64,000 bases of DNA from Atherinomorus stipes (GCA_023101725.1 JALJCO010001162.1:310001-374000); one strand, 5' to 3'. Shown: positions 38,792 to 49,232, numbered from the stretch's first letter. Notes: a model not told the origin generated them from the sequence alone. Translations and numbers: made by a program.

Positions 38792-40600
38792 AATGCTTAA
38801 ATGCTGTGAAACCTCAGATGACCTATTTTAACATTATTGATGAAAGTAGTATATTTTTTTCTGTCATTTCAATGTTTTAGATTTGCCTTGAAAATTAAGA
38901 AAGCTTCAGCTGGTACACAGAGACAGGCTTTACTATGTTACATTGCATATTATAAGTCCGCTTGTGATTGTTTTTATAAACAGCAATCACATGTTAGCAT
39001 GTCAGGTGTAGCATGCAAATTATCTTCACTGGTTGTTGTTAAATTTGTTGCTTAGTTTATGGTTCTGTATCTTCAAGGACCTACTGTAGGCCTACATATG
39101 GCTTCCAGTAAAACTAAGTAATATTAAATCTCTCTCTGTTATGTGTAATGTTTCAAGCTGTTTACGTCTTAAACAAGTTTAAGATTTTACACTTTATTCC
39201 ATGACAATATTTCTTTTTCTTTGTTTTTATTATCCAAATGTAACAGGAAACTGATAACATAAGTCTCCAAACTGACATTGTGCCACAGTAATAAATGCTG
39301 CTGCAACCCTCCAGACTGGCCTTAATTAGTTTTACTCCTAAATCAATTAACAATATGGTAACAGACAGAAAAATAGGTTACAGGGGATGAAATAATGTGA
39401 TGTTTGTACTAAGAATAGGATGTGACAGTGTGAATTGGTGTCAGTAAGACAGTCACAGAGGAGAAATGCAGTTTGTGCTTTATTCAGCACAACAGGAATA
39501 AACACACATGGTTCAAATACACACAATGCACCAACTCAGCATCACCTGAGCAGATTTAGTGCTATGCAGAGCTCCAGCAGAGACTTAACGTCTTCAATCA
39601 AGTTTAAGGAGAGAACATTTGCTGTTTATGACCTGATGCGCAATAACTAAAAATACACCAAAATCATTAAACTACTTCACACCCCCTTTGTAATAATCAG
39701 TTTTTGATCTTTCATATTTAAAACTCAAAACAGCTTCAGCCACAGTGCACAAAATCTCGTGGACATGGACAATCTAATTTAAGGTAAAGTGAAGGTTTTA
39801 AGTCTTAAATAAAGGTTATAAAACAGTCTGTGGGCTGTCCTGCACTGTCAGCTGTATGTTCTACAGTGGCTGCTATGCATTATTCAGCAGGATTATCTGC
39901 AAACAAACAGTGGCAGATGTGGATGTATTATTTAAGAACAAGTCAATTCCTATTAGGCACGTGTCCATCTTGTAGGCTATAGCCTGTGCGTGTGCGCGTG
40001 CGCTCGCGCGTGTATGTGTGTAACCAAAACATATCAGGCTGACAGACTGGTGTATTGATCACAGCGGTCACACTAAAAAAAAAAAAAAAGCATCAGGCTT
40101 TAGGACTCAGATGCGCAGAATCTCCTCATTCTCACCTCCAATCTGCTTCCACGGAGAGCTTGAACCGTCATAGAAATGTGAAAGTTTGTCTCGTGATATC
40201 ACGCAGGACAAAGAAACTTAAAGCTACGTGTAAAGTTCAAACTTCTTTGATGTTTCACTTTAACGCGAACATTTACGATTAATGAGGAACTTTAATACGT
40301 GAAAAGACAATAAGAGAAACGATGATCACTAGATGTGGCTAAAAAAGGATTTTTTTTTTCTTAGCTTTCCCACCTGCATTTTTACGCATAAAAGGAAGGT
40401 GGGCTGAAATCTGAATAACATGAGGGACTACACAGAGCAACAGCGTCACGCTCCTGCTTTTTAAATGAATGATTAAAGAGGTTTAATTCAACTTCAGTAT
40501 CTGTAATGAAAATACGTGTAAGAAAAGATTCATTTCAGGGTGTGTGTAAACACGATTAGCGTTTTTATACATTTTCTTAAAAATATTTTTGTCTATTAGT
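38792..40600. other. Unique non-coding sequence
   Basis: No gene or transposon recognised. A-run at about 40075-40089. The GTGCG-rich stretch is listed separately. Confidence 0.5.
39985..40020. repeat. Alternating GTGCGC stretch
   Basis: Nearly continuous alternation of purine and pyrimidine (TGTGCGTGTGCGCGTGCGCT and on) over about 36 bases with many CpG steps, the composition favouring left-handed Z-DNA. Confidence 0.75.
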
Positions 40601-41169
40601 GCCATTAATGGTGAGTGTTCTGTTAATCCATCCCCTTCTCTTCCCCCTCCTCACCCCATTCCCTCTGTGTGTGCGTGTTTTCTCCTGTCAGCGGACCTCG
40701 CCGTGCTCCATGTGAGCGAAAAAAAAAAAGAAAGAAAGAAAAAAAAAAAAAGACGCAACTATACGGGGCTCTCGCTGCCGCTCTGGAGCGCTCCCCCTCA
40801 TGCAAAACACCAAAAACCCACACAGAAAAACATCAGCCAGCGCGCACATGATATTTGATCTTAGTTTGTAATCGTTTTCAAAAGAAGAAGAAGAAGAGGA
40901 GGAGAAAACGCATCATCTCTGACCTGCTGCCAGTTCTCCTCCAGGGAAGGCATCGCGGAGAAATAACCAGTGTCGTGAACGAGTTGGAGTTCCTGGAAAA
41001 TACTGTAATTTGCCAAAACATCCATGTTTGATGTAAAAGAGAAGTCAGTAAAAGAAGTCCGGAATCCAAACGAGAAAAAAAAAACGCACTTCTTCTTTTT
41101 CTTCTCAGACTGGACAAATTAAAAAAAAGAAAAAAACAACCAAAGCTGGGAAAGCTCCAGCTGGTGCAA

Positions 41170-41223
41170 ATGAGCGCACCTGAGCACTTTAATTATAATA
41201 AAGAAAAGCTACGAGGAGAGAAA
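41170..41223 (+). CDS. Candidate short first coding exon, unproven
   Basis: ATG at 41170 has A at position -3 and opens 18 codons (MSAPEHFNYNKEKLRGEK) that run to a strong splice donor, GAAA followed by GTGAGT at 41224. The upstream ~250 bases contain other start codons and purine runs, as in a long 5' UTR. I do not recognise the peptide. It could equally be an upstream frame in a 5' UTR or chance. No matching acceptor exon was identified in the window. Confidence 0.2.
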
Positions 41224-41633
41224 GTGAGTATTATTTTATGTTTGCCAGTGCAATCCCCGCTCCTCTCAGCTCGCTCTGTCACGCCTCTCTCCTCAGTTCG
41301 GGCTCGGGGGTGCCAGATCTATTTCCGCATTGCCAGATTGCCAATCGGTCTCCGTACAAGCTGCCAGGTTGCCAGGTTTGCTCCTCCAGCAGCAGACTGT
41401 ACCCCGCTGCAATCCAGGCGACCGGCGCGAGAGGGGAGGGAGGCAGGGGGGAGGAGCCACCTGTCAATCAATTTCATGCGTGACCTAATAAGGAAAATAA
41501 GGGTGATGATGTCACTAGCGTCCAATTAAATGAGGCACTGAGACACACCGAGTGGGTGGAGCTTTGGAAAATACAAGGCGTGATTGGCTGCAGGCGGCTG
41601 TCAGTCCGGCTGTAGATGGCAGTGAGGGGTGAG

Positions 41634-41658
41634 TTATTTTTAGAGGCCTATATAAAAG
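41634..41658 (+). promoter_or_regulatory. MEF2 site next to TATA box
   Basis: TTATTTTTAG fits the MEF2 consensus YTAWWWWTAR completely. TATATAAAAG follows 5 bp later. An initiator-like TCAGTC is centred on 41677, 27 bp downstream of the TATA core, which is the normal spacing. A MEF2 site beside a TATA box occurs in muscle-expressed and immediate-early promoters, so muscle or activity-regulated expression is an inference. Confidence 0.5.
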
Positions 41659-41676
41659 CAGCAGCATTCCTCTCTC

Positions 41677-41785
41677 AGTCATAACAAGCTGCACAGGCAG
41701 AGAGGTGAGAAGCAAGACGTACCGCTTCTGTGAGGAAACGGTGGTAAAGTCATAAACACTTCTGTGAATCTGCAGACAGAAGCAG
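41677..41785 (+). ncRNA. Candidate non-coding first exon
   Basis: From the predicted start site at 41677 to a good donor (AGCAG followed by GTGAGC, GT at 41786-41787), 109 bases with no ATG. This fits a 5' UTR exon, or exon 1 of a long non-coding RNA. An internal GTGAGA at about 41706 could be an alternative donor. No downstream exon could be identified by eye, so the gene is unknown. Confidence 0.35.
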
Positions 41786-43106
41786 GTGAGCTTAAGCAAC
41801 AGCAGCAGAAGTTCAGGAAGATTTTTTTTTTTTTCTTGTTCTTTTTTAAGGTGCTACAGCAGCGTCACCACAGATTCCTCCATGTGGTTTTCCTCTGGTG
41901 ATGTGTGCATGGAGATGCAGTGAGGGGAAAAGCTCAGCTCCATCCACCCACGTGTTCACTTCACACTTTATGTGTTTGTGGAGGGAAAAAGTATTCACAT
42001 GGTCAGCACATTTAACCACCACGCTATAAAAACAACACATATGCCTGAATATTAGTACACATGTAACTCACCAACACCAACAGTTTAATAACCTAATGAG
42101 CAAAGATGGAAAAAAAAAGTTTTGGCTAACTCTTTTTTTTTTTGCTTTTGCTTTTGCTTTAAACTTGATTGACAGGTGGTACAGCAGCAGATAATTTTGT
42201 TAATTATTGTGTTATGATGATCTATCACTCCATGTAAGTTCCGGAAAGTAACATATAGGAGCATTTACCTTCTTCCTTATTACTTTGTCTGAGACAGTAG
42301 ACCAAAACTTGCTGTAGAGGCACAAAGCCTGTTTGAGGATGGGAGATTTTGTTCATAAAAGATTGCCATCTCAATCTTTTCTTTTCTTTTCTATACCACA
42401 GGAGCTTCTCCTCTTGCCATCCTGTGCTAGCATTTTTCTCTGCAGTCTGCATGCATTTATATTCTTATTGAAAACTGATAAGTAACCAGATATTATGACG
42501 CTGCATGTCTTTACATAGAATCTTAAAGAAAGTCTCATCATTTTATACACTAGGTTAATTTCATTTAAAATCTCCAGATATTTTATGTTATATCTAGCCT
42601 CAATCATTTGTGATGAGGATGTTGCACATTATGCAACATCCTCATCATCAGCAGCCTTCCATATGATGGAAGGGTTCATTGTTCATTTCATAGAATTCAT
42701 ATTGGCTGGAGATGGCTTCAGGTTCAGTGGGATGTAAGGAGATTAAAGTTCAAACTTCCATTAGTCATAAATGTTTTCCCATCAACTGATATGTGGAGTA
42801 TAATGTATAAGGATTGTATTAGCAGTCTGATACTTTCTCTTCCTCATAAACATGTCTGAATGCCATCAGGATTCAGACAAGTTCAGACATGCAAGACAGT
42901 TTCTCTGATTTCTGTGCTGTGAACACCTCGAGAGGATCTGATGGGATAAATAGTTTCCCACATTTCAAACAGTGTCATAATCTCTTGTAAAAGCAGGGGT
43001 AGGACCTACTGTAAATGCAGGACAACAGGCAGACAAGCTTGCAGTTTTTACTAAAAGCAAACAGAAGGCACTGCTGAGAATTATCCAGAAACTACACCTG
43101 AACTAA
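41786..43106. other. Non-coding, possibly first-intron sequence
   Basis: If the first exon is real, this is the start of its intron. T-runs at 41822-41833 and 42132-42141 and a short CTTTTG repeat are present. No acceptor plus open exon stands out. Confidence 0.4.
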
Positions 43107-43275
43107 TGGTGCAGTTGATGTAACTCAGAGGTTGGAATTTGAAGATGGGAATTACGTTACATACAAGTTGGGAGTATTCTAGTTGTCAAAGTGGGAAACT
43201 GGGAAAAGCAATATTGATGCTGTCAGGGAACTTTTTCTTTTGCTTGCTCTGGCTGTTTACATTGAATTATATACA

Positions 43276-43935
43276 TTAAAGGCAGGGTGGATGATGTTTT
43301 CCAGGAGCACTTCTTACTATACTGCTTAAAGTCTTCTTCACTTCCCCATTGCAGCCAATTAATTAAATGTTCTGACACAAAAATTGAAAAAAATGTATCA
43401 CCTGTGGAATGGACAGGACTGGAAAAACCCCTTCCAAAGAACTGAACTTCATTGGATGGGGCTGCCAACGGCCTGTGCTTATTGATTGAATGATTCTTAT
43501 GTCCATTAAACTCGACAGCCGTTTGTTGCGCACCCACTGCCCTCGCGCGTGCTCGCAACTCACCGTGAGCGTCTCACAGTGCAGATGAACTGCATGAGCA
43601 TGGCTGCTCGCTGCTCTTATCTATGCCGCTGTTTGCTCTTAAAAAGAAAAAACGGATGTGGGTCAAGTCATGGAGGTGTTGGTGTTTGCTGTGAGGATGT
43701 TTTATGCCACAGACGAAGCTGGAGGTGAGATAATTATCACTTTTAGGAAACGTGGTTCCTCTGCTGTTTACTGGGAAGCTAACAAGCTAGCCACTCGGCT
43801 GTTCTCGGTTATGTTCACCGCCAATCAACCGCACACGTGTTCCTGTGCCCTAGAGGTGTGGTTTTTAGGGGGGTATATTTTTTCAAATGTAGCTTGTTCG
43901 AACTGTTTTTCCAAGATCCCCTACCACGCCTTTAA
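43276..43935 (+). mobile_element. TTAA-flanked MITE (Kolobok/T2-like)
   Basis: Left end TTAAAGGCAGGGTGGATGAT, inverted right end TTAAAGGCGTGGTAGGGGAT (15 of 20), each including the TTAA target. The left ~570 bases align with 18986-19765 apart from the insertion and deletion there, so this is the complete version of that family. The 43376-43505 segment is absent from the other copy. No transposase. Confidence 0.75.
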
Positions 43936-44009
43936 ATTCTGTCCTGAAATAGAGGCCAATAGAAAATAGAGCCTATAAAGGCCTATAGAGGCAATATAAA
44001 TTAATTTTA

Positions 44010-44402
44010 AGCCTCACTGCCCCTCTAGGGGGCAGTGTTGCCTCGAAGTTTACCGCCAATGACAATCGCGAACATGGCGTTGGCAGAGGAAGTAGTTTTG
44101 CTGCATCTACTTCAGAAAAGGCGGAAAAAAAATAAGTGTATGCGGTGGTGGCATGTCCAACCACTTAAAAGTGGACAAAGTAATTTCAACTTTTGACATT
44201 TTGAAATGCCCTCTTCCTACTCTTCTTCGTCAATTTTCACAAATGGGTAAACTCTGACTCCACTGCTGCCACGATTTACGGTGGTATGGCTCCGTTTCGT
44301 CTGGAGCACTCCGGATTTGTAAGCTCTCTCGCAAAGAACATACCGACAGACAAAACTATGAAAGCATCCGTTTCCGTATTTACCGTAGGGTATGAATGAG
44401 CT
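44010..44402 (+). mobile_element. Truncated PIF/Harbinger-like element
   Basis: The right end, read inverted (GCTCATTCATACCCTACG), resembles the end of the Harbinger-type element at 49753 (GCTCATTTATGCTCCCTTAC). The left part carries a transposase-start remnant. The left terminus was not found, so the copy is cut or diverged there. Confidence 0.5.
44074..44196 (+). pseudogene. Harbinger-like transposase N-terminus remnant
   Basis: ATG at 44074 opens 40 codons ending in TGA. The peptide starts MALAEEVVLLHLLQKRRKKN and continues with RWWHVQPL. An acidic/leucine start followed by a basic run and a W-V-x-P motif is the usual N-terminus of fish Harbinger transposases (about 350-400 residues). Everything after that is lost. 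Confidence 0.45.
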
Positions 44403-44632
44403 TTCACACTGATTTGTTCACTGTATGCAAGAACGTTTGGATAAATATGAATGTTTATTACTGAGTCCAGAAAGTGTTGATGCGTGAGCAGCCATCTTTA
44501 GAGGGAGGACTTGGACCTGGTGAGTCTACCCTGAGTTTCCGTATAGGAAATTTGTCTTCGACAGGTGTTCGAGTTGTATTTCCAAATTAGAACTCAGAAA
44601 ATCTAACTTCCATGTTCTAATTGAACGCACCA

Positions 44633-46579
44633 CAAGAATAAAGAAGGCACATAATGGGGATGGACTGACTCTTCACTTTACATCATTTCGTCGTCTTCAC
44701 TCTCTAATTTCTAAATTGCTTGCACTTTTTATTCCCAAGTTCTATTTTTTATTCTATTTTAATCAAGTTTCGTTTTTCCAGTTGTTGAACTTATCCATGA
44801 CTTCTTCTTCTTGAGCCACACTACATCTCACTCTTTACAACAGAACTGACTCATACCACAAAAAAATCTTGCAAATTGTTTCAATGTGATGAAAAATCAA
44901 TAATTAAAAGCAGAATTTAAAACTTAATTGTGCTGTTTAAGACAACACTGCTCTAATTTTGAAAAAAAAAAATTGAGAAAAGACTCATGAAGCGAATTAC
45001 TAAATGGACTCTGAAGCACTTTGCAGAGATGATTGTGAATACAGCTCACCATCTCGTCCATGAAGGTAGGTTGAAGCTCCGTCATGCAAAGAAGAATCCA
45101 TATGTGAATATGATCCACACTGTCTCCTTCAGCCCAAAACTAACTGAGGTAAAATAGAAAGCTGCTTCATGTTCACACAAATATAAATTTTAAATTCTTT
45201 TTTGAAAACCATGGACACTGTGTCCCCCAGACTAAAGAGGAGTGGGTCCATTCATTCTGCTGTCAGTGCCAGATCCAAAAGACTCCACTATTTCTGAACT
45301 TAATACTGTTCCTTTGTGTCCTGTCTTTCATTACTGGACAAACTGATTAATCCAGGTGTGTCTGGCCATTGTCGCTGTGGTTATTGAGGTCAGGCACACC
45401 TGGATTAATTAATTTGTCCAAATGTGAACCATCAGTCAAAACATGTTCTGCTATACTGTGAATTACTTGACTCCACTTAACACTCTTAAATGAATTAAAG
45501 ACCAGAGCAAATGTTCCTGAAATGAGCTTGAAAACACTCCTCCCTGCCTCATTCTTATGTAACAGCCGCTCGATGTGGAGCCCATTCTGGGGATTTGCAT
45601 GTTATTGTGTTAACACTTGCATTATGTTGTGCGCTTTCGCCTCTTCGCACTCTCTCAGCATCTTCAGTGTTTCTTGTCTCCGGGGACTTGCTGCTGCTCT
45701 CGGAGGACTACCAGGGCCAGATGGCTTCTAGATCGCCTGTTCCAGGACGTCTTCCATTGATTTTACAGCTCAGGCTGCCACTGAAGGAACAGAGGGGGGA
45801 GGCGGAAGTCGGGAGGGGGGGATTCTGGGTGGAGGAGCACAGATCAATATACTACTGACTGCCAATAAGAAGTCCTTGGAAGATTTACATGGAGTACACA
45901 ATTTTGTATTAAACAATGCTCATTTTCTCCCTCAAATGTCCTAAATATTAGCTCATGTCTAAATATGTTTACAAATGTGGTGGTATTGTGATGTCAGCAC
46001 TGTCATTACAGAAGCAACTATTGATGTTATTTCTTTGTTATTTGTACTGTAGACCTATCGTCATCGTGATACAACTTCCACCCTCTTTAGACTACTTTCA
46101 GTAATCCTAAGGCCAAAAAATATCCACACTTTAAAATGATCACTGCTTTCACCATAACTGTTTTACTGCAAGAATTCAATAAGGAGGGACCAGTTGAAAG
46201 GATATGATAAAATTTACAGTTGGGAATTTGAAATATTTGTTGAAATTAGCCAATTATATTGAAATATTTTGCTGATAAGACTCTGAAAGCTTCTCCTTGG
46301 TGGAGCTGTGACATGCATGAAGGAAGGAGAGAAAAGCTATGAGGAGGCAAATTCTTCTGATGAGGCTCCACCTGATATCAGGAAGAGGTGGAGATGGGAA
46401 GGAGGCCAGTTGGGCAAATGACAGAACAGAGGATGGTTTTCAACAAAGGGGATCAGATCTAGTGGTTCTAAAAGTAGCAAGGTAGAAAACCAGAGCTGGA
46501 TTTCAGTTGTGAGGACAGAATTTCAGAATGAGGACTTTGACATCATGGGACAATGGAAGTGATGAAGCAGAGCAGGATG
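44633..46579. other. Unique non-coding sequence
   Basis: No gene supported. The overlapping plus frames at 45522-45858 have no recognised domain; an octamer-like ATTTGCAT lies at 45593-45600. The short hairpin at 45335 is listed separately. Confidence 0.45.
45335..45420. mobile_element. Short hairpin MITE
   Basis: Left arm 45335-45364 (TGGACAAACTGATTAATCCA...) pairs with right arm 45391-45420 over 30 bp with 3 mismatches, around a 26-base loop. Terminal TGGACAAA and the size suggest a minimal foldback MITE; it might instead be part of a larger repeat. Confidence 0.7.
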
Positions 46580-46716
46580 AAGGGCTGGGCGATAATTCGT
46601 TAACAATATATGTTGAACGATAGACTTGCCTGTGATTGTTTTATATTAAATAATAACACGTCTGCAGTTTGTGGACATGCTTTTTTTTTTTTTTCAAACA
46701 GCCATGCTGTCTTGCT
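46580..46716. repeat. hAT-type end-like sequence
   Basis: AGGGCTGGGCGATAATTCG resembles the start of abundant fish hAT-type MITEs (AGGGCTGGGCGATA...). The other end was not found, possibly displaced by the THAP-linked element inserted at 46717. A T-run covers 46680-46694. Confidence 0.35.
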
Positions 46717-46835
46717 AATTGACCTATGGCTAAGCCACGCCCCCTGCACTCACTCGGACAAACAAACATTCGGTGACAGGCGCTATGTGACATCTCGGGA
46801 GATGACAGCTGTCAACACGGACAACAGACGCGTGA

Positions 46836-47102
46836 TCAGACAGAGAGATCATGACGAGATAAATTAAAAAACATAAAAACAATACAAACAAACAAAAAGA
46901 AATTGTTCAGAAGTCTTAAACTGGGAGTAGAAATCAGCCTGTGAATCTCTGGATGTGACTCGTGTCGCTCCCTCAGTTTCTTGCACAAACTGCTGTACAG
47001 CTGCTGTTGTTGTGCCAAAAAGTGATCGTCTGACAAAAACTGATCAAACAGCCACGGAAGCGCAGTAGTCTGGCTGCAGCTTGGAAGCCAGAGGCGTGTC
47101 AT
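46836..47102 (-). pseudogene. Open frame in THAP-linked element
   Basis: An 88-residue frame includes LPWLFDQFLSDDHFLAQQQQ and a charged stretch KKLRERHESH. It looks more protein-like than its neighbours, ends in a hydrophobic run of different character, and has no domain I recognise. It may be a later exon or C-terminal piece of the element's protein, or chance. Confidence 0.25.
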
Positions 47103-47281
47103 TATCGACGTTACTACACCACACCTGTACTACACGACAGCGTCTTATGTACCGTTACCATGTACCAAAACTAGCATGTTTAGCTAGCGTTAGCCAACTT
47201 AAACTAATGTTAGGGAAGGTAACTTCATATTTCTTTCAAGCAAAGTGACAACATGTTGCCTCGAATACGATGTTGCCTTAC

Positions 47282-47461
47282 CTTAGAACAGATGTAGACA
47301 TCCTTGTTCATTATATCCACGTTCAGTTGATGTTGTGGTCTGCCGCATAACTTTGGCTTGATGTGACTTGGTAAAAGGCAAAAAAAAATACGCCCTGTCA
47401 CCCAGCCACTCAGGATACCTAGTATCGGAGTTGCATGTACCCCATGCACACGTTTGACCAT
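47282..47461 (-). pseudogene. THAP-domain first exon, frameshifted
   Basis: On the minus strand ATG at 47461 starts MVKR. A frame change then gives CAWGTCNSDTRYPEW (the C-x4-C zinc-binding pair with its usual following residues), then YFFLPFTKSHQAK. A second frame change leads to CGRPQHQLNV and KDVYICSK, the usual close of a fish THAP exon. It is followed by GTAAGG at 47281-47276, a good donor. THAP domains are C2CH zinc fingers that bind transposon ends. The two frameshifts make it non-functional. Confidence 0.75.
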
Positions 47462-47940
47462 TTTAAACTAAAAAGAACACATAAAAACGAACAACAACGG
47501 ACTAACTTCGATGCATTTCAATGGACGTTCAAGCAGAGAATGTCCGAGTGTATGGGATAGCTGTGCGCACTGTGATTGGCTCATCGCGTTTGGGGGCGTG
47601 GTTTAGCCATAGGTCAATTGTGCTTCTGTGCTGCTGTGGCTTTTGTTTATGCGATCTGCTTTGTGTATTTGTGTCTTCTGTTGGCTATGTGTTTTGGTCT
47701 GTGTTTTGTTTGATGTCCTACTTTTTGTATAGTGCATTTTTAATGTATTTGTTATATGGTTAGGTTACGGAACAACATTAAGACATTAGCTGCTCCTGAG
47801 ACAAGCTTGTTGCTTTTATTAAAATTAGATTCGGATACAATAAAGACAACACAAGAGTAATACAGTGACATGTTGTCAAATAATAATCAACAATAATCAA
47901 CTTACTGACAAAACTTCTCACTGGGTAATCATGTTTTCTC

Positions 47941-48615
47941 TTAAAGGTTGGTTATGGATCACGGACTGAACAGCAACATCACTTGTGTCTAGGTTGTAGT
48001 TGCAACAGCTGAAAAACAACTCCAGCCGCTGGGTTGCCAGGCTCACTGCCGTATATGACAAGTGACCAGCAGCTTGCACCATGGCCAACAAGTAATGCAG
48101 AGGAGTTTATAACTGACAGCTAACGTTAGCCACGTTTGCTTTCCAATCCAGGAGAAAAGTTGCCATTTTTGTGTTTTGATGCCGTGGAAAATGTTTATGT
48201 GGGTCCATCTAGTGTAGTCTTCTCCTAATTTTATTCCAGTTTTTGCTGTTCTCAGGCCACTCCTCTTCTGAGACAGGTGACAATATCTCCGGGGCTCTGA
48301 AGCAGCTGCTTGAGTTGCTGACTCCACTGTTCGCCCCTGGACCAGCCTAACTGGACCCAACATACAGTTGCCACACAGAGATCGTACAGTATTTGACAAA
48401 CAGCAGTGGTGTGTAGCAAAGCCGTATTGGCTTGTAGGTGTAAACATAATGCTATTGTCAAACCCGTTAAAATTGATTTTATACCTATTTTCAGGCTAAA
48501 TATATATTTTTTTAAGGAAATGTACTTTGATTCTGTACCCCTCCAAAGGCCTTGTGGAGTTTTTTTTTTTTTTTAATATAGCTTTTAATAAAAATGATTC
48601 ATATTCAACCTTTAA
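47941..48615 (-). mobile_element. TTAA-flanked MITE (Kolobok/T2-like)
   Basis: Left TTAAAGGTTGGTTATGGATC (47941-47960) and inverted right TTAAAGGTTGAATATGAATC (48596-48615) match at 17 of 20, each including the TTAA. The reverse complement of 48150-48590 aligns with 19765-20180. The minus frame at 48043-48447 is open for 134 codons but has no domain I recognise and is not kept in the other copy. 675 bp. Confidence 0.8.
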
Positions 48616-48790
48616 AGGAGTGATGACATAGCAGTGTTTGCTTGATAGGGTGCTCTTACTGGAGCAAATGAATTACGTAGAATGATAGCCTGCTGTCTGA
48701 TTCAACCATTTCTGAACAGAGAGACAAAGCTGACAGACCTATACACCCAAAACCCCAGAAAAGGGACATTTGAAGTCATGGCACCTTTAA
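48612..48790. mobile_element. Short TTAA-flanked MITE
   Basis: Left TTAAAGGAGTGATGACATAG, inverted right TTAAAGGTGCCATGACTTCA, with TTAA at both edges (48612-48615 and 48787-48790). The interior with CAGAGAGACAAAGCTGACAG and CCCCAGAAAAGGGACATTTG resembles a fish repeat I have seen in other genomes. It shares its left TTAA with the element ending at 48615. Confidence 0.65.
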
Positions 48791-49232
48791 AGCTACCCTT
48801 ACCGATGTTGCATTCTTACACTATTTTTCTAACAGGGTAAAATCCTATGAATGAGGTAATGGAACTCTGAAATACAAGACAGACCCACCATTAATCAATA
48901 TAAAATATTATTCCAATCTCTAAATATTCAATGAAAACTCCAACCAATCCTTGAAGTGGGGTGCACCTCTAGGATTGTCCAACGGACCTGCCTGTCAGAC
49001 CTTTGCTTCTGCATTGGGAGGCAGAGGGAATAAGGGGGTGTGTCTTAGAAGTGAGGCGGGACTGTTTATATTCAAATTATCTTGCTGTGCTTTCTGAAAT
49101 GCAAGATTGGTAAAGGTTGCTTTAAGATTTATGGTACGTTAGCTCTATGCTGTAAAATCCATCCTAGCTTGTGTGATAATGCTCTCGTTTTACACATAAC
49201 ACATGAATTAAATGTCAGCTTACTAAGATTTA

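Larger units (their letters stand above)
40640..41676 (+). promoter_or_regulatory. CpG-richer candidate promoter region
   Basis: The only kilobase with clearly raised CpG and GC, concentrated at 41270-41450. It holds a CACCTG E-box (41458-41463), TGATGTCA similar to a cAMP/AP-1 site (41507-41514), an ATTGG (inverted CCAAT) at 41583-41587, MEF2-type TTATTTTTAG (41634-41643) and TATATAAAAG (41649-41658). TTGCCAG words recur at 41330-41378. The arrangement resembles a TATA-containing vertebrate promoter reading to the right. Which gene it serves is unknown, and a divergent minus-strand transcript is also possible. Confidence 0.5.
43107..44632. mobile_element. Old 1.5-kb element hosting two others
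   Basis: Left TGGTGCAGTTGATGTAACTC (43107 on) and, inverted, right TGGTGCGTTCAATTAGAAC (ending 44632) share TGGTGC and weaker similarity including AACTxxGAxGTTxG further in. A TGGTGCGTTC start is familiar from fish repeats. The interior contains a TTAA-type element (43276-43935) and a Harbinger remnant (44010-44402), which explains the size. The pairing of the ends is tentative. Confidence 0.35.
46717..47619 (-). mobile_element. THAP-linked DNA transposon, degraded
   Basis: The ends AATTGACCTATGGCTAAGCC (46717 on) and, inverted, AATTGACCTATGGCTAAACC (ending 47619) match at 27 of 28 positions including the following ACGCCCCC. Flanks GTCTTGCT and GTGCTTCT agree at 5 of 8. A THAP-type exon lies just inside the right end, reading inwards on the minus strand. 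P-element-like, Kolobok and some Harbinger transposases carry THAP domains, so the superfamily is open; an 8-bp duplication would favour the P type. Confidence 0.75.

Noticed and set aside
41164..41529. 121-codon frame across the candidate promoter
   Set aside because: It crosses a strong splice donor at 41224 and the downstream part has no recognisable domain; only the 18-codon start was kept as a low-confidence exon.
45522..45858. Overlapping frames with CpG-containing sequence
   Set aside because: Two frames open at once, no domain; probably chance in a GC-richer patch.
48043..48447. 134-codon minus-strand open frame
   Set aside because: It lies in a TTAA-flanked MITE, has no recognisable domain, and the homologous part at 19.9-20.1 kb is open only for a shorter, different frame.
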